Shown here: piece after piece, positions 24,118-35,833 of the stretch
Numbering within the stretch: the stretch's first letter is position 1
Layout: each line of letters starts with the position of its first letter
Assembly: GCA_031835245.1 (NCBI GenBank)
Contig: JAVKOQ010000155.1
Coordinates: 1-64,000, forward strand
Length of the DNA stretch: 64,000 nucleotides
Source: Balamuthia mandrillaris
Lineage: Eukaryota; Discosea; Longamoebia; Balamuthiidae
Direction of reading: 5' to 3'
Program-made: the position numbers and the translations under genes
The notes under the pieces: model-generated
Database searches by the model: none
What the model saw: the letters and a program-made list of their open reading frames with translations, nothing else
Told to the model about the DNA's origin: nothing

Positions 24118-25745
24118 ATGGGTAACGACATTGGCAAAGAGTTTATGAAGAAAAAGTACAAAAAGATGGAAGTGGTGAACCTCCAAAAGGGAGGGGTGAC
24201 CGCCATTCCCAGCTCCATCCGCCAACTCCAATGCAAGGAGCTCATCCTCTCCGAGAACGACATCAACAGCCTTCCCGACGAGATTGGCAAGCTGCGGAAC
24301 CTGGAGGTGCTTGACCTGGGCAACAACAGGATCACCAAGCTGCCCGGCGCGCTTGGAGAGCTGGGACAGACCCTGAGAGAGCTTTGGCTGGGCCACAACA
24401 AGCTCTTCTTTGGGGCTCCTCTCACGCCGGAGCTGGGCAAGCTGGCCTGCCTCCAAAAGCTGGACCTTTCCTTCAACCAGCTGGACGAGGTGCCGGCGGC
24501 CATCGGCAGCTGCATCTCCCTGCAGTTCCTGGACATTAGCAACAACAGCTTGGAGGTTTTCCCTCCCGAGTTTGGCCGGTTGCGCAACCTCATCACCTTC
24601 AAAGCGGACCACAACAAGCTGCGAGCGTTGCCCCCCGAGATTGGCAACCTGTCTAGCTTGGTGGAACTGGATATCTCCTACAACAACCTCACCAAATTCC
24701 CTCAGCAAATCGGCAACCTCACCTGCCTCAAGGTCTTCAACTTTGAGTTCAACAAGATGATAGAGCTACCGGAGGAGATGGGCGAGTTGGCCGCGCTGGA
24801 ACACTTCAATGCCCGAGACAACCCTACGCTAGCCACTCTCTTTCCCCTCCAGAACTACCGCAACATCACCTACATGAGCCTGCGCAACAGCCAGCTGCCG
24901 GAACTGCCTCACGATATTGGCTACCTGGCCAACGTCACCGAGCTGGACCTGCGGGACAACGTGCAGTTTGAGGGCATCCCCCGCGAGATCGGCTACCTTG
25001 TTAACCTCAAGAAGTTGGACCTTTTCGGCAACAAGCTGGCCAGCTTGCCCGCCGAGATCGGCCTCCTCCAAAACCTCGTCAAACTGGACCTCCGCAACAA
25101 CGTTCTTACTGCTGAGTTGCTCCCTCCCGAGTTGGGCCGCCTCCAAAAGCTCGAGAAGCTCTTCCTCGCCAAGAACCAGCTCTCCTCCCTTTTGCCCGAG
25201 ATCAAGACCATGGCTTCGCTCCGCGAGCTTGACCTCAGCTTCAACCTCTTGCAAGAAGTCCCCGAAGAGATTGGTTACCTCGTCAACCTCCAAAAGCTCT
25301 TCCTTGCTGGCAATCGCCTCCTCACTTTGCCCCCTACCATCGCCGCACTCACCAATCTCACTTTCCTTGACATTCGCTCCAACGAGATCCACGAACTGCC
25401 CGCTGAGGTCGGAGAACTGGTTTCCATTGAGAAGATCGACATGAGCCACAACATGATGACGGCGTTGCCGTGGGAGCTGGGACACCTGCCCAAGTTGCAG
25501 GTCTTGGATTTGAACCATAACCCGTTGGTGGTGCCGCCGCGTCCTGTGCAGAACAGGGGTACTCCTGCTGTGCTTGCTTGGCTTAAAAAGAACGAACGAG
25601 CGGTATGTATTTCTTTGCGCTGCTTTTCTTCTCTTCTCTCTTTTTTTTTTCCACATTTTCTATGTTCTTGGTATGGAGCATGGCTTTTGACTTTTTTTTT
25701 TTGTAGGGGCGGAACAAACATGTCACTGGTCTATCTTTCGAATAA
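24118..25745 (+). CDS. Leucine-rich-repeat protein (SHOC2/RSU1-like)
   Basis: A 507-residue protein from two exons (24118-25602 and 25707-25745). It is built almost entirely of 23-residue LRRs of the plant intracellular/SHOC2/Ras-suppressor type, for example LRNLEVLDLGNNRITKLPG and LRELDLSFNLLQEVPEEIG; about 18-20 repeats. The start MGNDIGKEFMKKKYKKM gives a Gly2 followed by a basic stretch, which may allow N-myristoylation, though the usual Ser/Thr at position 6 is Gly. No kinase, Roc or TIR domain is attached. The end (PPRPVQNRGTPAVLAWLKK) is the common cap of this group. GC content is higher than in the neighbours because of the repeats. Likely a scaffold in Ras-type signalling (inferred). 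Confidence 0.9.
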
Positions 25746-26185
25746 TGCAAACAAAAAAAACAAGGAATCCATTCATTCTGTCTCCTTCTTTCACTACTCG
25801 AGCCTGTTCTGTATACTTTTCTTTTCCCCTTTCTCGTTGCACCGCTTGGTTTACTTTTTATTTATTATTATTGACCAATCAAATGCATTTGATTTTATTA
25901 ATTATTATTTTTTCCAAATTCCAACTTCGTTATAAAGGCAACTCTCATCATCATCGGGATTTTTCGGGAATTAGCATTATGCGTTTCTGGGCCATCGTTA
26001 CTGAAACGCTCCCTTTTGTTGATCGTCCAGAAGGTAGTAACCCGTACCACGACCCTGCTACCAAGGACGGTTTGTTTTCTTATTTTATTTTCTCCTCTTC
26101 TTTTTTTGCCTCCCAATTGTACCATACAACAAACAAGAAAAAAGGGCAGCAAAAGAGAAACCCAAGGCTTTTTTTTAAAAAAAAG
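25746..26185. other. Intergenic region between the LRR and G8 genes
   Basis: About 440 bases. A reading frame crosses part of it (MRFWAIVTETLPFVDRPEG near 25978) but has no family resemblance and no convincing splice partner. It ends with a T8/A8 palindrome at about 26170-26184 directly before the ATG of the next gene. Confidence 0.35.
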
Positions 26186-29100
26186 ATGGGCAGCATTACT
26201 ACTCCTATGCTTCCCTTCTTATTTCTCCTGGTGGTGGGTCTTCTTGGTTGGGGCACCTCCTCCTCTTTCGCGGCCTGCCCGCACGACCGTTCCGACCTCA
26301 CCGCCTTCCCTACCATCTCCTCTCCCAACCAAAACGTCGTCCTCACTTCCGGCCAAAAAGTGAAGCTCAGCTCCTCGCCAGTCCACAAGTTGGGCTACCT
26401 CATCGTCGACTCTGGCGCCGAACTGATCTTTGACGACGTGGAGGGCCTCGCGTTGGAGGTGGACTGGCTGCTGATCAACAAGAACGCCAAGCTTATCATG
26501 GGCAGCAGCGACTGTCCCATCACGCACAACATCCGCCTCACTTTTCATGGAGAACGCACCCTGAACACTACCATGTTTCATCCGGATTACGTCGACGGCT
26601 CGGATGGAGAGTACGGCAGCAAAGGACTGGCCATTGCCTCTGGTGCCTCTCTGCAACTTTATGGCGAGCTTCCTTTGTCTTCTTCCATTCCCACTTGGAC
26701 TCGTCTCCGTGCGACCGCTCAAAGAGGAGACACCGTTTTACGATTGGAAGATGCTGTGGAGGGAGGTTGGAGAGTCGGGGATCAGATAGTGATTGCCTCG
26801 ACCGACTTTTCTGCTGTCTACAAGAAGGAGGAGGTACCCGTTTGCAATGAGCTTCCCAATGGCGCCACCTGTTCTCTAAACTGGATGTTGGGTTCCGAGA
26901 GCTTTCCGGAGCAGAGCGAGGTGCACACCATCGCCAGCGTGGATGGTGATAGTGTCACGCTGGAAGGTGATGGCTTGCAGTTTATGCATTGGGGACAGGA
27001 CTATCAACGAGCTGAAGTTGGGTTTGTTTTATCCTCTCTGCTTACTGCTTTCTTCTGCTTTGAACTCACCATACCACCGCAAATAAAACAAATAAAAGGT
27101 TACTATCGAGAAGAATAGTGATTACAGGAGATGCTTCCTCCGACGACAGCGAGTTTGGAGGACATGTCATCATCCGAGCTGCAAAACAGCTCGAAATAGT
27201 GGGAGTGCAGTTCACCAAAATGGGACAAAAGGGAGTCCTTGGCCGCTATCCCGTTCACTTCCATCTGGTTTTGGACGTGGAGGCACGTGACTATGTCGTT
27301 CAAGGCAATTCTTTCTATCAAAACTTTCAGCGTTGTATTGTTATTCATAGTACGTTCACACGCTTCATTTCCTCGCTATCTTCTCATTATTTTCCTCTCT
27401 CTTTCTTCGTTTCTTTTCCTCTTGTATTATTTGTTCCCCATCTTGTTCTTATTATTTATGTGCTTTTTGTACAAAAAACAAAAAAGATGGACAAGGCATT
27501 CAGGTAGAAGACAATGTAGCTTTCGATAACTTTGGTCACTGCTACTTCCTCGAAGAAGGAGGAGAGCGCAACAACATTCTTCATCACAACCTAGGCATCC
27601 TCGTCAAGCCCATGCCCACTGAACTCCCCGACCGTTCCGTCATCCCTACCGACACCGAACCTTCTATCTTTTGGATCACAAATCCTGATAACGAGGTCAC
27701 CAACAACGCTGCCGTGGGAGGCAAGTTTGGCTTTTGGTACATTCTGCCAAACGCACCTGTGGGAGTTTCGGAAGGAGATTACATCAATCATCCGGAGGTC
27801 AGACCGAGATGGACGCCGCTTGGCTCTTTTGCTGATAACGTTGCTCATAGGTTGGTTTGTTTTCTTCCCTTTGAATTGTTATGCGTTTCTGATTCTTTGT
27901 TATAAATACTCATGGAACATACAGCTGTGGAGATACAGGAGTTCAAATAGACGATATGTTGCGTTCTGATGGCACAACTGAGCTTGGTTCCTACAATCCA
28001 CGCTTGGGACCCTACAACATCGTCTCCAAGCCCAACGCGTGGCAGTACGACCTCATAGATGCTATCTTTGAGGGCATTATCGCCTATAAAAACAGAGAAT
28101 ATGGTGTCTGGACGAGAGGAGGTCCGCTTCGCTTCGTGGACTTGGTCCTGATGGACAATCGTCATGGCTTTAATGCTGTGCCGGGTCCTTCTCTATTGGA
28201 AGACTCTCTTATCGTCGGTGAAAGCGATAACATGTTTGTACCTTTCTGCTCTCTTCTCTGCTCTCTGCTCTCTGCTCTCTGCTCTCTGCTCTCTGCTCTC
28301 TGCTCTCTGCTCTCTGCTCTCTGCTCTTTCCTCCCTCTTCTCTTCTCTTCTCTTTCTTCTCTCTTCTCTCATCTCCTCGTTGTTTTCTCACACCTATGAA
28401 ATAAAAACAGAGGAAATCCATCACGAACGATAGATTACTTCAACAGAAGCCAACCGATCCGTTATCCATGGGAGACCTGGGTGATCAAGGGTCACGAATC
28501 CTACGACAACGGCGGACCTCAATATGTTCGCAACGTCGAGTTCCGCAACTTTGTCTCCAACGAAAAAAGAGCTGCTGGAGCACTCAGCTGCCTCACTCAC
28601 GGTCCTTTCATGCTGGAAACGAGGAACAAGTACGAGAAGCTTCGCTTCGAGAATGCCAACCCGGTTGCCGTTCCTGACACACTCTATGACGGTCCCAAAG
28701 GTGTCAACTTTTTCGACGTAGATGGAAGCGTTACAGGCTTTTATGGTGGAGGTTGGGTAGTTTCCAATCGCACCTTTTTGATCAATGATGGCTGCGAGCA
28801 CAGAGAGGAATGGAATGGCTATGCTTGTCATTCGTTCAGAGAGGGATATGTTCAGTTCAAACTCGTTGACAATACTTTTGATCCTGATGTTCCTATTCTC
28901 GGTACTCCTCTCATGTTTTTGTTTGTTTGTTTTGTTGTGTTGTTTGTTCTTTCTAAACCTTTCTTTTTTGTTTATTGAAAAGGTGAAAATGGAATAGACT
29001 ATAGCTCAGATCTTTTCGGTCCCCATTCAGGAGAGACCATTCGAGCAACGTTCCATTCCCTTCACGAAGGAGAGCTGGACGCCTCCGCCGGTTATCAGCT

Positions 29101-30670
29101 CATGACCTCCGGTCGTGCTATCGCCGCGGATCAGTTCCAGTACATGGTGAACCTTCAACCTCGCCGTGCCTATACCATTCGCTTCACCTTCAACACTCCC
29201 ACTCCATCCGATTGTACTTTGAGCATGACTTCCTCTGCCATCGGTGATTGGATGATCTTTGCTTTACCCTATCCGCTCGCCGCCTATCCGTTCCAAATTA
29301 CCTCGACACAATGGGGCAGCAACCCCTTCGAACTCACCGAGGTGTACTCTATGGACGAGCTAAGTGCGTCCACGTACCTCTACAACACCACTACTCAGCA
29401 TCTCTTTGTCTACCTCCGAAACGTGTACGGTGGTGTGAGCCATCGCTGGAACTTCAATGACTGGGCCTACGATGGCCTCAGCCTTCGCATCCTCACTTCC
29501 TGCTCCACCAAGGAGAAATGCGCCCCAAAGAACTTCCAAGTGCCCAACATTCCTGTTCCTACCTTCCAAGAGGAAAAGTATCGTGCTAGCTTGTGTCACA
29601 ATGGCGATGCCTTCCTCTACTTTGACAGAGCCACCAAAGAGCTGCATTGGAACGTGCCCTACGACATTGGAAACCTCGCTGCATCGGCCTTCCTGTGCGA
29701 GGACGGCTTTGGAGAAGACTATCCCAAGCACGCTCGCTTGGAGAGCGCCCAATCCCCCATTCGAGGGGTTACCCCTTTGAGCCACGACGCATGGAAAGCC
29801 CTCGCCACAGGCCGTCTCTATGTGGCCATTCGTTTGCACGACGACAGATGGATCGGAGGACGCATTGGCTGTGAATCCCTGAGCTGTGCCCCGCCTGACC
29901 CAGTTCCTGTTGTGCAGGAATGCCTGGAGGATGCATCGGGTGCATCCGTGCTGGTTATGTATCAAGAGGAAGCTCCACCTGGCTGGCCTCGTTGGGGCAC
30001 GCTTCAATGGAGCGGCGATAGAGGCAACACCACTGTCGATTGGCTTCACACGGAGCAAGTGCTCTGCGGGGAGCATGCCGTTCGCTTGGAGATCGCCAAC
30101 GGCGCCTTTGGCTTCTACCACCACAGCTGTCCCGACAGCGCGGACGCCAACCACGAGCCTCGCTTCCTACTGGACCTCGCTCAGTACGACCATTTCGAGT
30201 TCTTCATCCGAGTGGGAGAGGGCTATGGCAGCCTTTCTTCTTTGTCGCTTCGTTTTGGCGGCTATGAGGAGGGTCAAGAAACGGAAGGGCTGGAGCTGAC
30301 GGCGGAGTATGTCCACAATTACCTGATCGACGAGCACAGGTGGACCCGTGTTCGTGTCCCACTGAGCGATGAGTGGTTAGCCCCTCTCCACAAAGAAGGC
30401 AACTCGGTGGAGCTTCGTTCCATTCAGCTGAGACGTCCTTGGAGCTCCGACCCCATCGTGCTCTACTTGGACGAGCTGAGGTTCGTGAAGGTGGAGGGAG
30501 AGGAGGAGGAAGAGTTGATGGGCGTGGACGGTTATGTGGCCGAGTATGAGGACAGTTGCTTGTATACGTACATTCCGCCTTCAGGAGAGGAAGGAAGCGG
30601 AGCCGCCGCTCTTTTCGCCGTCTCGCTGTGGGCTGTTGGCCTCCTTCGTCCTTTCCTCTTCTTCTGCTAG
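26186..30670 (+). CDS. CEMIP/TMEM2-type G8-domain surface protein (hyaluronidase-like)
   Basis: Start MGSITTPMLPFLFLLVVGLL gives a clear signal peptide. The G8 domain follows (QNVVLTSGQKVKL, LGYLIVDSGAELIFDD, LTFHGERTLNTT), then parallel beta-helix repeats. CEMIP/TMEM2 signatures are present in order: RRIVITGDA, FTKMGQKGVLGRYPVHFHL, FDNFGHCYFLEEGGERNN, IFWITNPDNEVTNNAAVGG, IIAYKNREYGVWTRGG, SLIVGESDN, VNFFDVDGSVTGFYGG. In animals these proteins degrade or bind hyaluronan. The protein extends with a second beta-sandwich-like region (EECLEDASG-type, from about 29900) and ends in a hydrophobic stretch (LFAVSLWAVGLLRPFLFF) fitting a GPI-anchor signal. Five or more introns; one holds a (CTCTCTG)n tandem repeat. 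Extracellular polysaccharide as substrate is inferred. Confidence 0.88.
28261..28323 (+). repeat. Seven-base tandem repeat (CTCTCTG)n in an intron
   Basis: Nine uninterrupted copies of CTCTCTG inside an intron of the G8 gene, within a longer CT-rich tract. A heptamer is unusual among the dinucleotide tracts of other introns here. Confidence 0.93.
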
Positions 30671-30869
30671 CTGGTAAACTCCAAAACAAAAAAAAAATTA
30701 TTTTTTTTGCAGTGTAATCATTTTATCAATATTTGGCAGAAAATATCAAAACATTACGAAAAAAATTGTAAATAAACAATAACAACGCAAATTTTCAAAG
30801 TATTGCGACAATAATTACGGCAACAAATAAAAGAAAACCACAAGTAACTAAGCAGCCAGCCCCAAAGAT

Positions 30870-33800
30870 ATGAGGACAAACGTGAAGGGCTCTGCCGCTG
30901 TGCCGAGACGGTTGCTGCTGGTGCTCTTCTTGGCCCTGCTGCCAGGTCTTGTTCTGCTTGTTGTTCGGGCAAGGCCGAACCACCACCACGAACAACAGCA
31001 AGCCGAAGCTGTAGCGGAGGTCGATCCTGCTACGCACCATTGGCGCCACCATCAGCTGCAAAGGAACAAGCCCCTTACCACGAGAGACTTTAGCGACCGT
31101 TGTAAGGACCGCCCTTGCGCTCCTCATGCTGACTGCGTGCCTGCCCTCGCTGGCTTTGAGTGCCGCTGTCGTGCGGGCTTCGACGGAGATGGCCATCATC
31201 GCTGCGACGACATTGATGAATGTGTTTTACTCCAAGAAGATCCAAAAGAAGAAGAGAAGAAAGCAGAAGAAAGAAAGAAGGCAGCAAGGAGTGAGGGAGG
31301 GGAACTGTGGTTGCAGCCCTGCGATAGAAATGCAGAGTGCAGAAACCTGCTGGGCAGCTACGAGTGTCTCTGCAAGGAAGGCTTTGAGGGGGATGGCTTC
31401 ACTTGCACTTATGGTCAGGCCGGTCGCTTCTCCCCTATTTTGAGGGAGGAGGAGGGAGATGAGGGTGGAGCAAAAGCAGGAGACGAAAGAGGCAGAGGAG
31501 GAGGAGGACAAGAAAGACGAAAGGCGGTCCTGGCGGAGGAGGAGGAAGCGGAGCTCATTTTTTTGGAGTTGAGAGGGGGAGACGTTATTTATTTGAACCA
31601 GCTGGAGGCAATGTCTTACATCGACCCTGGCTTTGTGGTGAAGAGCAGAAAAAGAAGCACCCAACAACGAATGGGAGGCACAGAAGGAGAGGCGGAGGAA
31701 ACGAACCTACAGGAAGCGAACGTGTTCTACGAGATACCGGCTGGCATGAACGCCGGCATAATGGGCACTTACATCCTCGAGTATCGAGCCATCGAGCCAA
31801 ATGCTCTTTCTTCTTCCTCTTCTTCGAGAACGACAAGCACGGTGGTAGCCCAAAAGAACAGAACAGTGATCGTAACGGACATTGATGAGTGCGCTCTAGG
31901 AAGGCATGCCTGCTCCGAGAATGCTGACTGCGAGAACACGCCGGGGCACTATCGCTGCAGCTGCCGGGAGGGCTATCGTGGGGACGGCTTCAAGTGCGTG
32001 GACTTGGACGAATGCAAGGAAGGTATCCACTCCTGCCACAGCTTTGCTTCCTGCACCAACCTCAAGGGTGGATACTCATGCTCTTGCCTCGAAGGCTATG
32101 AGGGAAATGGCTTTGCCTGCCGAGATGTCAACGAGTGCGAGCGCAACCTGCACGACTGCCATGAGCACGCTATCTGCCACAACCTGGAGGGAAGCTATTC
32201 GTGCACCTGTAAGGAGGACTATGAAGGCAACGGCTTCTTCTGCAAGCCCCAAAACAGTTGCGAGATGGAGACACATGACTGCCATGAGCGCGCCACTTGC
32301 GTCAAAGACTCGAGCTTACCTGAAGGTTATCGCTGCGAGTGTGCGCAGGGCTTTCAGGGAGACGGTCGTTGGTGCGAGGATGTGAACGAGTGCCGCATAG
32401 GAGCTTTCACCTGTCCTCCTCACTCTCACTGCAGCAACACCATAGGCTCCTACAAGTGCCTCTGTGATGAGGGCTTTGAGGAAGCGGATGACTACTACTC
32501 ATGTATCGACATTGATGAGTGTGCAAGAGAGACGGACAGCTGCTCCCCTCTCGCTAACTGCACTAACACGGAGGGCGGCTATCTCTGCCAATGCAAAGAG
32601 GGGTATGTGGGTGATGGCAGAGATTGTTATCCGATGCCACAACCGCCAGCCATCCTGTTGAGAGGGAGAAATCCAGTCGCCATCCGTCAATGTGAGAGCT
32701 ACGTGGAGGAAGGTTTTACCCTCAACGAAAACAAGATGATGCCTTCTTCATCCTCATCGTCTTCTGGATATCCCTCTTCTTCTATGATGGACGACAAGCT
32801 TCATGTGAGTGTATCCATACCGCCTTCTCTCATGGCAGAACGTGTCATGGAAACGGGTCTCTTTCAAATTAAATACACCGTCATCAATCCCAAACGCAGC
32901 CTCGACCTCTCCTCCCTCGCTGCTCCATCCTCATCAAACGATGCGCTTCAACGATCAGATGAACAGCAGCAGTGGCAGACCGTCAGCACTGTCATTAGAA
33001 ACGTGACCGTTCTACCGATTAATCCTTGCGATCTTCCGGAAGGCCATCCGTGTCGCCACAAGTGTCACCCTTTTGCTCGCTGCGTGTACGTGAATGACGA
33101 TCGCGCTGATGCCACAACACGAAGAAGCGTTGGCGAGAGTTATCGCTGTGAATGCATGGAGGGGTTCGACATGGTCGTGGACGAGAAGACGGGAGAAACG
33201 GTGTGCAAGGACAACATCCCTCCCGTTATCGAGCTTGTGAACGGCGAAGTGGTCGTCATGAGAGCCTGCCGCGTTTGTCAGTGGTTCGATCCGGGGGAGG
33301 ATTACGACGAGTGGAAGCACGGAGGCTTTCATGCCTATGACCCCTTGCCGGACGGCAGAGCCATCGACCTCACGCACAAGGTGATGATCACCAATCGCAC
33401 CACAGCTCCTAACGAATGGATGGTAAGCGCTCGCTGCTTCTCCCGCTCTCCTCTTCTCTCTCTCTCTCTCTCCCCCTCCCTCTCTCTCTCTTTTCTTCGC
33501 TCTTCTTTTTCTCTTCTCTCTTGTCCTCTCTCTTGTCCGCTTCCAAATTTTATTGTCCCATAATGGGAAGCGATAGGGGGTTTCCCCCATTTTAAATTTT
33601 CCAAATTGCAGTTTTTCTCGAAAGGAGAAAAATGGTTTCGAAAATTTAGATTTGCGAAACTTGTTTTCGGCCGAGCCGGAGGGAGAGGGAGTTTTTCTTT
33701 CTTCTCTCTCTTCTGTCTTGAAGGAGGAAATTGTAATGATGAAACCGTAACTCAGCTCACTCTGAAGGGTTAATGTGATGAGCTTTATTTCACGACAGTC

Positions 33801-34471
33801 TTCTGATACCTCCTTTTTATTTTTTTTTTGTTCCTTCTCTTTTCTCTTCTCTCTCTTGACGATTCAGCTGACAATTTTGTTACTTGCAAACAGATTTTTT
33901 ATAGCGTGAAGGATTCAGCAGGCAATGAAGCCGAAATGGCGGTGAGAGTCGTTCGAAAGGAGGTGGAAGATCTGTTGGTCCGGATAGAAAACATGGAGGA
34001 GTTCTTGCGAAACAAGTTCGCTGAGTTTGAGCCCTCCTACCAACAACTGGATTCCATCCTTTGGTACTTTTGGCTCATTCTCAAGACCATGGTTCTCGGC
34101 TTTTTGGGCTTGCTCCTCTTCTACTTAATCCCTCGCGCTATCAATCTTCTGAAAATCAAGTTTGCTTATGGTTCGGAGAAACCACCTTTCCAGAATTTTG
34201 CGGATGGATACGACCTTTTTTACGCTCTCACTCGACCGTGGTGGTCGCCTGTAGAAAGATCTCGTCAGATACAAATTGAGGTTAGTTACGTGTTACCATC
34301 TCCTTTCCCTTCTCTCTCTTCTTTCTTGCTGTACTCTGCTCTTCTTCTTTGTTCGTTTGTTCGTTCGGTTGTGTTCTTTGTTCTGCTTCTTATTCTTCTT
34401 CCGCTTCTCTCTCTCACCCACTACTTTTTTCTCTCGTAAAATAGTATCAACGGCGATATTATGATAAGTAG
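30870..34471 (+). CDS. EGF-repeat type I membrane protein with Ig-like inserts
   Basis: Signal peptide (RRLLLVLFLALLPGLVLLVV), then about nine calcium-binding EGF-like modules (for example DIDECALGRHACSENADCEN and DVNECERNLHDCHEHAICHN). Between them lie segments that look like DUF5011/HYR-type Ig folds: LRGGDVIYLNQLEAMSYIDP, PAILLRGRNPVAIRQCESY and PPVIELVNGEVVVMRA with VKDSAGNEAEMAVRVV. The exon at 30870-33422 joins to 33894 (WM then IFYSVKDSAGN). After a short heptad stretch comes one transmembrane helix (WLILKTMVLGFLGLLLFYLI) and a cytoplasmic tail ending YQRRYYDK from a mini-exon (34445-34471). Adhesion or surface recognition is inferred. The 471-base intron 33423-33893 is long for this locus. 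Confidence 0.82.
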
Positions 34472-34651
34472 AAAGGGTTGCTTTGTACATTCTTCTCCCT
34501 ATTTATTATCTTTGTTTCTTACTTCTGCTGTGAATAATTGCTGTGCATTGTAAAGAAGTAAATAGCTTTTTCTTGTATTCACGTTTATTCCATTATTTCT
34601 TTATCGATGACTCTCCGCTTTGGCGTTGGAGCTTATTGATAAAGGAGTGAG

Positions 34652-35542
34652 TTATCTCTTTCGATCAGTAACGGCAAAGCACAGCGTACCGTTTGGGTTC
34701 CCTGCTTCATAAAACTCCTTGAGAAGCTGAATGGCTTCTTCCGCGTACAATCCACTTTCCACTTCATACCCTGCTTGCCTTATCCCTTCACTTTGTTTTT
34801 CAAATATCAGCAAAACTCTTCTCTTGTTCCTTCTCTCTCCCTCTCTCTCTTCGAGTTGTTTCTTCTCTCTCTCTCTCTCTCTCTCTCTCTGTTCGTTTGG
34901 AGCGTTGTAAAGCATAGGTACCCATTTGGCAGATGAAGGTTAAGAACAGAGCCGCAGCCGCCAAACCGTTCGTTCCTGCAGCCAAAGTAAACTTTTTTGA
35001 TTCGTGTGTAGGAGTTAAAAGAAAAAGGAAGGAAGAAGCAAATGGAAGGAAGCGTGGACGAAGCAGGATATCGACTTGCATAAGAGCAGAAGCGCACATG
35101 ACGCAAGGCTCACACGTGACGAACAGCTCGCACTGAGGAAAAATGTTTGTGGTGGCCTCAGCATCAAGTTCCATGATCTGATCGATAGCCACTATCTCAG
35201 CATGTAGAGTTGCCTGCAAAGGAACAGCGAGCTAAGAAAACACTGACGAGCCTGTGAAAGTGAAAGGGTCGTGATCACACCATACATTGCGCAGAGCATT
35301 GGTCTTGTTGGCCGCGGCCGCGATGACCTTTTCGTTGCAGACAAACACACAACCAACGGGCACCTCACCTTCCGCTAACGCTTTCCGCCCCTGTTACGCA
35401 TCAAGAAGCCTTGAACCATATCAAAACCGTGTCACAAACGTTTTTTTTTTTAAAAAAAGCGAACCTCCTCAAGGGCCAGCAGCATGAACCGCTGTTCTCT
35501 TGTGTTGTTGTTGTTGGCCAACCTCTCCTCCTCTGGCTGCAT
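34652..35542 (-). CDS. ADAT2: tRNA-specific adenosine deaminase 2 (ADAT2/Tad2)
   Basis: Catalytic subunit of the heterodimer that converts A34 to inosine in tRNA anticodons. Exons give [17 protein letters not shown] and FMLLALEE, then [45 protein letters not shown] with the catalytic [19 protein letters not shown] with the zinc cysteines, and [18 protein letters not shown]. The end, [20 protein letters not shown], also fits. An intron between the last blocks carries (CT)n in the gene's sense. Length fits the family. It stands about 90 bases from a tRNA-Gly gene on the same strand, which is probably coincidence. Confidence 0.93.
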
Positions 35543-35628
35543 AGTGAGGACTACTAATCGGAAAGAAAAAAAAAAAGTGTCTTGCGACAAGAATTGAACC
35601 TGCAAAAAAAAAAACATGAAAAAGAATG

Positions 35629-35699
35629 TGCATCCGCCGGGAGTTGAACCCGGGCCTCCCGCGTGGCAGGCGGAAATCATGCCCCTAGACTACGGATGC
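35629..35699 (-). tRNA. tRNA-Gly (GCC)
   Basis: On the minus strand the 71-base sequence begins GCATCCG and ends CGGATGC plus discriminator A, forming a perfect 7-bp acceptor stem. The anticodon loop CTGCCAC gives anticodon GCC. The T arm reads CCGGG-TTCAACT-CCCGG. No intron and no encoded CCA, as in eukaryotes. A run of T follows on the minus strand (35614-35606 region). Confidence 0.95.
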
Positions 35700-35833
35700 T
35701 TGTTGATTAAAACTTGACTAAAGATAAATCCAGAAGGTCTTTTTTATCGGAAAACTAAAATAAAAAAAAAGATAACATAAAATTAAAAAACACTACTTAT
35801 TTTTTTTAAAAAAAAACAACAACAAACTTTGCT

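Noticed and set aside
24064-25656. Long minus-strand frames over the LRR gene
   Set aside because: Antisense shadows created by the regular LRR codon pattern; no family resemblance.
25978-26140. Extra exon of the LRR or G8 gene (MRFWAIVTETLPFVDRPEG)
   Set aside because: No splice partner in phase and no similarity; the G8 gene has its own signal peptide at 26186.
28261-28323. CRISPR-like array from the CTCTCTG repeat
   Set aside because: Contiguous 7-base tandem units without spacers; simple repeat in a eukaryotic intron.
33423-33893. Gene or RNA inside the long EGF-gene intron
   Set aside because: Small palindromes (GGGGGTTTCCCCC, TTTCTC-GAAAG-GAGAAA) are present, but there is no frame, T-run or other supporting signal.
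35585-35610. Second tRNA-like T arm (GGTTCAATTC on the minus strand) next to tRNA-Gly
   Set aside because: No matching T stem, anticodon arm or acceptor stem around it.
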